Assembly: GCA_038277395.1 (NCBI GenBank) | Contig: CM076193.1 | Span: 71,814,252 to 71,878,251, forward strand | Direction of reading: 5' to 3' | DNA from: Dryocosmus kuriphilus | Lineage: Eukaryota > Arthropoda > Insecta > Hymenoptera > Cynipidae | DNA length: 64,000 bases | Program-made: the position numbers and the translations under genes | In this document: one piece after another, positions 57,062 to 64,000 of the stretch | Layout: each line of letters starts with the position of its first letter | How positions within the stretch are numbered: the first letter of the stretch is position 1 | The notes under the pieces: model-generated | Database searches by the model: none | What the model saw: only the letters and a program-made list of their open reading frames with translations | Told to the model about the DNA's origin: nothing

Positions 57062-57076
57062 TTTTTTTTTTTTTTT
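57021..57076. repeat. Poly(T) expansion interrupted by one A
   Basis: Roughly 55 nt of T with a single A at 57060, where unit A has only six T (42935-42940). It directly follows GTCGAAGAAACCG. Confidence 0.9.
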
Positions 57077-57211
57077 CGGATTCAGGAGGTCTCAAAACGT
57101 GGAGATTTCATGAAATCCGCGAAAGTCAAATTTTACATAAATCTAATACCTTCTCTGATGAGAATGTAAAAAGATACAGATAATTTCAGCAAAAAAAAAA
57201 AAAATACCTAT

Positions 57212-59407
57212 GATGTAAGAACCCGGGAAGCCTATTCTTAGCGATAAATGATAAAAAATGAATTTTTAATTAATTAGCAGAAATATATCCAAGGGTGTTT
57301 TCAGCGACCATTTCCTATACCCTCTGGTTGTTTCCACAACTTTTAACTAAAATTCGGTTTTAATAATAAATTATCATCATTTCCTTGTCTTTCCTGATAG
57401 GAAAAACCATTCATTATTAAATATCTATGTACTCTTTTGCTACAAGAGTCGGTTTCAGAAGCATAACCTGGATTTATTGTGTAATAATCACGTTTTCGTA
57501 CTACCTCCTGCGTTAACATAGGAAACTTTACGATTTAAAAACTCGCTAATCATTAGTTAATGGCCAATTTACGATTTCCTTACTTGAAATTAAATTCAAA
57601 ATTAAAGTTAAAATTAGGAGCTCTTTTTGTTTAATTAAATTAATTATTAAAATTTTTCACTAATAAAAGCACGGCTAGCTTGAACCACTTTTGACTGAAA
57701 AGTGCTCGCCTATCCCAGAAACTTCTGAATATGTTTTAGGGATGCCTCCCGAGTATTTTAAGGCTTAAATGAAAAAAATTGTTCGGCCCCTTTTTAAGAA
57801 GTTATAATTTTTAATTTTTTTGTGGGTTCACGTATTTTTAATATTTAATGGTTTTTATAAGCTGAAGAGTAGGGAACATTGGAAGTTTTTAACACGCACA
57901 AGAATGTCGTAAATTTCATGTACTCTTGTAATTTAAAACTAAAAAAGTAATGAAAATTCAATATCATTTCTTTTGAAACTTAGATGACACTTGTTGTGAA
58001 ATATGCAGTTCGTTTTTTAAAAATTCAAAATCGCTACATTGAATTCCAATTCGCACCTTGAAATTTTAAAATTACAATATTAAAATTCAATTTTTACTTT
58101 GAAAATTCAAGACAACGTTATTAAATTTCGATTCGCATTGTGAAATTTTAAAGGGTTATATTGAAATTACAAATACCCTTCAAATGCCCTTTCACATTAA
58201 AAAAAAAAGTTTACTTAAAATTCAATACAAGCATTATAAAAATTGGAGTAAGAAATATTAAAAACTGCGAGTAATATTTATGGAATTCTCGATACAGATT
58301 TTAAAATTTTGGACATAAATATTTAAATTTAATGTGTATGCCATTTAATTTTAAATAATGTAGTGGAATAGTTAAAATGTCAAACAAATACTTTTTTATA
58401 CATATCTTTCTAATTTCTTCATTATTTATACAATATTTAAAATTTGTGACTTAAAAAAACCGTTTAAAAAAAATATTTTTGAAAAAATCACACAAATTTT
58501 GCAAATCCTCGTCGCCATTTTCAATTTTTAGTATTAGTTTTTTAATGCAATATTTTTTTTGAATTTTCGACTCAGAAAACACTCAAGTAATTAATTTTAT
58601 ACAAATCGAATTTTTTTCGTCCTTTGGAAAATTTTCTAGGCTTTATCTCACTATGAAACGCAACAATCGCGGACACTTCTTCGTGTCGGACGTTGCATTC
58701 TAATTTCTTTCCCATGAACCACTGTCTGTCCCACTACGAAACTTACAGAACTTGTATCTAATATTCAGACCCTCGTTTGTTCAAAAGCTTTAAAATCCCA
58801 TACCTTTGCTATTTTTATCAATTTTTTAAAAAAATGTTTGTCAGATTTTTCTTCACTACCAAAGGATTGAACACACTCAGTTACTGCCAAACCCCTTTCT
58901 AACAAAAAAATTTGTATGGTCACCTGACATGGAATCCACCTCTTGTCGATAACTTATGAACTATACAATAACTTTTACATGAAAGAAATGAGAATTATAA
59001 AACAGTACTTGAAAATTTCTTTGACTCTTAACCACTCTGACATCAAGGGAAACTTCAAGTATTATTTTAGAATTCTTCACTAAAAAGTAATTCAAATTTC
59101 AAAAATGTTCATGAAATATTTTTAAATTGTTGTGAAATATGCAGTTCGTGTTCTAAAAATTCAAAATCGGTACATTGAATTCCAATTTGCACCTTCAAAT
59201 TTTAAAATTACAATATTAAAATTCAATTTTTACTTTGAAAATTCAAGACAACGTTATTAAATTTCGATTCGCATTGTGAAATTTTAAAGGGGTATATTGA
59301 AATTACAAATACCCTTCAAATGCCCTTTCAAATAAAAAAAAAAAAGTTTACTTAAAATTCAATATCAGCATTATAAAAATTGGAGTAAGAAATATTAAAC
59401 ACTACGA
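57212..59407 (-). repeat. R repeat, right arm (unit B)
   Basis: Copy of 43077-45271, unoccupied gypsy site at about 58400, same terminal partial self-duplication (59130-59400). Confidence 0.85.
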
Positions 59408-61410
59408 GGTGTACCTTTTCTTGAATTATAAAATTATGCAAGCAGACCGATCCCATTATGATAAGTCTTATATTATCATAAAGTGCATCTATCGACGCAC
59501 GGAAAATTCACCACTTAGAAGACATAATTCTAAACGTATTTTCAATAACACGTCGAGCTCTGCTTAATCTGTAATTAAAGATCTTCTGGTCATTTGGTAG
59601 ACGACTCGTAGATCTTCCAGGAAATGGACGCATTATATTTATATTGAGAGGAAATGCCTCGTCTGCCACACAGAAGTGGGCTACTAATGGACTACCAGGA
59701 AATAATTCTGATGATTTAGGAAGGTTCAGAGAGCGAGAGAAAAGCCTTTGACCAAAGATGCTATGAAGCAATACTCCTCCATCGATGCCTTCCTTTACCT
59801 CCAATATCTACAATTACATATTTGTAATTAGCATCGCACACTGCTAGTAAAGTGATGCTGTGAGCATGCTTGTAATTAAAAAATTCTGAGCCACTGTGTG
59901 GTTGAGCCTATAAATAGTTCATTTCTTAGTATATCATTATAATGTAAGCATTATTATTTAAAAGTGAAGTATAGTTTAAATCATGGTATTTTATATCTAA
60001 AATTTACCGTCATAACGACCTATTTGCCGTCCATGGCTCCCCAGCAATGAGGCATCTGCCACTTCTGTTGGAAATCATTTTCTATCTATTGCCAACCAAT
60101 TCTGACATCTTCAAAACGTCTACTTGCAGTTTTTTCCACATGACTTTCAACACATTTGGAATAAATATGTCTATTGTACTGACACCCATACGAAATTGTT
60201 TCGAAAGAGAATGGATGCTTTCCCCGGAAGCCAAGTACCTGCAAATAACAAAATTTATACATGAACATCGGAGCATCGTATGTACATCTTTACAAATACC
60301 TTAATGTGACCTTCAACTTTTCAGACGGAGTGATGATATCCTCTCTTGTTGGGGCACTGTATATTTCTGGACCAACTTGCAGTAGTAGCTTTTCATAATT
60401 CTCCACTGTCATACGCGTATAATCTCTGAACAGAACTTGATCGAAGATAACCATTTCTTTTATTAAATTTCCATGTGCTCCTACAAGTTGTACAGTACGA
60501 GTAATATTAGCGGGCCGCTCAACAAAATCTCTTAGTTCTTAGTTGTAAAGGGTATTACATCTTTTTAGGACGAAGAACGCTCTTTAAAGATTCTTGAAAA
60601 GACAAAATATGTATCTGTCATGTAGAGAAAAAGGTTGGTAACAAAAAAAAAAAAGGATTTATACCGACAAAGCGAAAATTTCATTAAAATACATTTTAAT
60701 TTTACAAAAAAATACCTTCAGGTGCCAAATTGATATTTCTTTTACGATGAAATTAATTTCTAGTTTAATTATAAACAAAAATTTTAATTTTACCTTCCAG
60801 CTGTCGATGTTTCCAAAGAGGATGAACGCGATGTCGCCTGTTTCTCATCTTTTTCCGTCGTCGCAAAAGCAGCCAAAGAAGTTCAATTTCTTCGGTCAAA
60901 TAGTTGGATAAACGTCCATACATATTTTTTAAACCTAACAACCAATTCATTTATGTATAAAATTATCAATTATAGGATTTCAAAGGTTATGTTATATCGA
61001 CTTGTACAACATTTTCAAAACTTATGACAAAATGATAAGAATTATTTTTAAAACTGATGACAAAAAGATAAAAATTATTACAATAATAAAATACTGACTT
61101 TCAGAATATAAAGTACTCAAGAAAAGATAATATCTACTTACACTCAGCTTGATAAGTGACAACAACACATCTGTGAACGTCTGAAACTCTGAAATCTGAA
61201 ATTCTGTAATATTCATTTCAGGGTTGGGCATTTTATCTATTTTTTTACATTTTATCACAGAAATTATACTGGTTATCATAATTGTACATTCAAACTATGT
61301 GAAAATTGTTTTATTTTTTTATTTAAAAATTTAACAATATTTAAAGTTCCCGCGCCATTTCACATTTTCCGCGGTAAAAATTCCTCGGAAAATTGGTCGT
61401 GTGAACAGCC
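59408..61410 (-). mobile_element. PIF/Harbinger copy, outer right, 3' truncated
   Basis: Minus-strand copy with the TIR ending GTGAACAGCC at 61410. Beyond TCAGC the flank (CAATTGCCTGCC) differs from that of all other copies, so the element's outer limit lies at or within a few bases of 61410-61415. It has GRSTSRLPNDQKIFNYRLSR (59508-59804) and HTH exon sequence (60082-60276), but stops and truncation after SSKW make it inactive. Its 5' exon at 60950-60795 is open, like the left-arm copy. It was one partner in the crossover that made the tandem units. Confidence 0.85.
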
Positions 61411-61489
61411 TCAGCCAATTGCCTGCCTGCACCGGGCAGGCAGACAGAGGTATAAATGCACCAATACAGGACAATTTTGCAAGTGTTAA

Positions 61490-61964
61490 GGCTGCTGGCC
61501 GAGGTGTCAAAAAACTGTGCTGTCGCCTTAATTCCTATTCAATTCCATCTGTTTTCGTATATACGACTTATGTATTTTAAAGAGACACTTTGCAAAAAAA
61601 ATTTCCTCAACCCCGAAGGGGTTCACGGTTGTATGAGGTGCGCTTAGTATACAGTTTTCCGAAAAAAGTAAAAATATCTGTGCTAAAATACGATAATGGA
61701 AAACCATTGGAACTCTTTCTCTACTTCCCCTCATTTCAACACTTTTCCATTATCGTATTTTAGCACAGATATTTTTACTTTTTTCGGGAAACTGTATACT
61801 AAGCGCACCTCATACAACCGTGAGCCCCTTCCGGTTTGAGGAAATTTTTTGCAAAGTGTCTCTTTAAAATACATAAGTCGTATATACGAAAACAGATGGA
61901 ATTGAATAGGAATTAAGGCGACAACACATTTCTAACCTATTTTTCGACACCTCGGCCAACAGCC
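61490..61964. mobile_element. TTAA-flanked palindromic MITE, copy 1
   Basis: 475 bp with ends GGCTGCTGGCCGAGGTGTC and its near complement, flanked by TTAA at 61486-61489 and 61965-61968. Nearly the whole element is one inverted repeat (arms ~215 bp). TTAA duplications are typical of piggyBac-type elements. No transposase. Confidence 0.75.
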
Positions 61965-61968
61965 TTAA

Positions 61969-62443
61969 GGCTGCTGGCCGAGGTGTCAAAAAACTGTGCT
62001 GTCGCCTTAATTCCTATTCAATTCCATCTGTTTTCGTATATACGACTTATGTATTTTAAAGAGACACTTTGCAAAAAAATTTCCTCAACCCGGGAGGGGT
62101 TCACGGTTGTATGAGGTGCGCTTAGTATACAGTTTTCCGAAAAAAGTAAAAATATCTGTGCTAAAATACGATAATGGAAAACCATTGGAACTCTTTCTCT
62201 ACTTCCCCTCATTTCAACACTTTTCCATTATCGTATTTTAGCACAGATATTTTGACTTTTTTCGGGAAACTGTATACTAAGCGCACCTCATACAACCGTG
62301 AACCCCTTCCGGGTTGAGGAAATTTTTTTGCAAAGTGTCTCTTTAAAATACATAAGTCGTATATACGAAAACAGATGGAATTGAATAGGAATTAAGGCGA
62401 CAACACATTTCTAACCTATTTTTCGACACTTCGGCCAACAGCC
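61969..62443. mobile_element. TTAA-flanked palindromic MITE, copy 2, sharing a TTAA with copy 1
   Basis: Same length and direction as copy 1, with a few substitutions (for example TTTTGAC for TTTTTAC near 62252). TTAA at 61965-61968 and 62444-62447. The two copies abut through a single TTAA. Confidence 0.75.
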
Positions 62444-62447
62444 TTAA

Positions 62448-63488
62448 GGAACACGTCCATTATCATAACTCATTTTCGACAAAATGTGCAGATACGACTT
62501 TTGAATTTGGGACGGCAGAATACTGGCAACCAGAGATTAGTAGGGAGATTGGCAGACTAGTGGCTCTGCTAATGGATTAAGAGAATCTGAAAATTTCGCG
62601 CTGATAAATGCGCCCTCTTGGGCGATGCCCCTAAAAGTTACTTTATAGGTGCACGTTGCGCGTCGGTAACTGATGAAAGTTGGAATTTCCAGAAATGATT
62701 TAGCATTAACTCGAGCAGTTAACATAGCACAAACTGCAAACTGCACCTTTATTTACCACCAGAATATTAAATATTTAATACAAAATTCATGTCTATAAGG
62801 AATAATTGGTTTTCAATATTTATTATATATAATAATGACTACATCGTATAGGCACATTCAATTTATATGCATGGACTGTACATTATTTATGAATTATGTT
62901 GTTTTATATTAAAATTGCATAATTAAAAAAGAGCGAAATAATAATCATAGAAAATAGTTTGAAATATAAATTTCATTTACATATCGAGCAAATACAGGCA
63001 TTAAATTGGGTATAATTATACTCAGAAAAACGCCGCAAAAACAAAAGAATAATAATTGTACTTTGCTGAAATAATTAAGTAAATATTTAAATAATTAGAA
63101 AGTAGTTTCTTGATTTATACTTTTTATTTTATGAAAAATTACAAAATTTTTTTCAATTGCACATATATATATTTTTTTGAAAATTGGCAAAATAATATTT
63201 TAATTTTTTCCCCCAACTTGGAAACTATGTTAAAAAAACTGAAGATATACCTTATTGGAATCTAAAATTGAGGTAATTAAAAAGTTACATATAAAGATTT
63301 ATGTTCATATAACACATTTATTCCATATTATAGTATATATTTTTTCAGACAATTGTGTGTGTTTTTTTGTTTCGATTCATAATTTCAGTAAAGAAAGACC
63401 AGGCCCTCAAACTAAAATTATGAAATTTCTAGGTCGCAATATTTACCCAGTTTTGCGAAAAATGGCACTAAAAAAATATACCTCCTAA
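62448..63488. other. Terminal spacer, no confident gene
   Basis: A/T-rich, with a moderately GC-rich patch at 62500-62680 that I do not recognise. An open frame at 63255-63488 contains SKERPGPQTKIMKFLGRN after a TTTTTTCAG that could be a splice acceptor (about 63349), so a terminal exon is possible, but there is no further support. Confidence 0.35.
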
Positions 63489-63564
63489 CTGTTTGGCTAG
63501 TTAAGACGTCAGCGTTCTTCGTTTATAACCGGAAGGTTGCGGGGTCAATTCTCGCTACTACCAC
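63489..63564 (+). pseudogene. tRNA-like sequence (degenerate tRNA or tRNA-derived SINE)
   Basis: TGTTTGGCTAGTTAAGAC resembles a D-arm/A-box, TTTATAA would be the anticodon loop (UAU, isoleucine) and GGTTGCGGGGTCAATTCTCGC a T-arm with B-box-like GGGGTCAATTCT. The anticodon stem has mismatches and no acceptor stem closes well, so this is not a working tRNA. It runs into poly(T)/A-rich sequence. Confidence 0.4.
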
Positions 63565-64000
63565 ATTTAAAAATTTTTTAAATTTTGTATTTATTAAAAT
63601 ATTTATATATTCACTTTTCATCTAGTTTTTTCCAATTTTACAAACATAAACATTTTAAGTGTTCTTTTTTAATGACAAACTCGCTTTTTCAAAACTTTTT
63701 TCTCAATCAAATTTATTTTATATGAAAATTTAATTCTGTTTAATTCTAATTGCAATTGTAATTGCCATCAAAATAAATTTAACATCGTTACTATTTATTT
63801 ACATGACGAAAATGTTATTTCTGTGTTATGTTAATGTTACTCTTCTTCCCTTTGCTAGTTAATAACTAAGTTAATTTAGGTTAATAGACAGTAAATTATG
63901 AAACGAAATGACAAGAGAATGTAAAAACATTAAATAGGAATTCAAGAAAGCAGTTTTAAAGAGATGCCGTTTTATTTTGATTCCATTTTAGGTATATTTC
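63565..64000. other. AT-rich end of window
   Basis: Nothing recognised. Confidence 0.4.

Larger units (their letters stand above)
47326..57211. mobile_element. 9.9-kb insertion carrying PIF1-like and RPA-like genes (unit B)
   Basis: Copy of 33274-43076 with the same limits (after GGTAAGGGAAAAG, before GATGTAAGAACCC). It was duplicated passively with its surroundings, not by its own transposition, because the flanks are duplicated too. Confidence 0.6.
46138..60270. repeat. Tandem segmental duplication, unit B (~14.1 kb)
   Basis: Second copy of 32087-46137. Differences are mainly lengths of A/T/G runs, (TA)n and (GAC)n, one 55-nt T expansion (57021-57076) and a handful of substitutions (for example GTCGTTTCAACG for GTCGATTCAACG near 55417). 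Confidence 0.9.

Overview
The window looks like a transposon-dense, AT-rich arthropod (probably insect) genome. The evidence is GT-AG spliced genes, a Ty3/gypsy LTR retrotransposon, PIF/Harbinger elements with an animal-type MADF/Myb-SANT partner gene, a Tc1/mariner-superfamily element with a DUF4817-like N-terminus, and many fold-back MITEs. I see no conserved single-copy host gene, no prokaryotic operon and no CRISPR array. Species cannot be named; a hymenopteran is plausible but unproven.

Layout. Positions 1-14147 are gene-poor: fold-back elements (2029-2708, 4754-5113, 5895-6858), a TA-flanked MITE (11108-11563), degenerate A/T-rich iterations (9370-10180, 12420-12590) and a minisatellite with an inverted half (12815-13650). 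From 14148 to 61410 everything appears to derive from one ancestral block, 'R + flank + PIF/Harbinger', that was duplicated in inverted orientation. The left arm (14148-30055) carries R, split by an 8.5-kb gypsy element (14862-23344), then a nearly full-length Harbinger element with a broken transposase (+) and a spliced MADF gene (-). The right arm starts abruptly at 30056 with an inverted, truncated Harbinger copy, itself split by a 958-bp TA-MITE. It continues into the same flank, but here a ~9.8-kb insertion (33274-43076) separates flank from R; the left arm preserves the empty site.

The ~9.8-kb insertion is the most interesting object. It holds a 3.07-kb mariner-like element, a PIF1-family helicase ORF whose Walker A lysine is missing, and, divergently 69 bp away, a five-exon, 273-codon gene with RPA-like OB-fold character whose splice phases all agree. 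It also holds two clusters of G/C hairpins built on the GCTTCGC/GCGAAGC mini-hairpin, a block of TTTCCACGAC iterons, a G-rich purine tract and ~130-bp tandem repeats. I recognise no Rep/HUH, integrase or polymerase in it, so its mobility mechanism is open (Helitron-related is one option).

The right arm was then duplicated in tandem (unit A 32087-46137, unit B 46138-60270, ~14.1 kb each). The Harbinger copy between the units (45272-47284) is a hybrid of the outer two, which places an unequal crossover at about 46032-46137. Units A and B differ mostly by homopolymer and microsatellite length, so the event is very recent, or partly an assembly artefact. The last part (61411-64000) has two TTAA-flanked 475-bp palindromes in tandem and a degenerate tRNA-like sequence.

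No host pathway is encoded here; the interest lies in transposon gene content, nesting order and the rearrangements.
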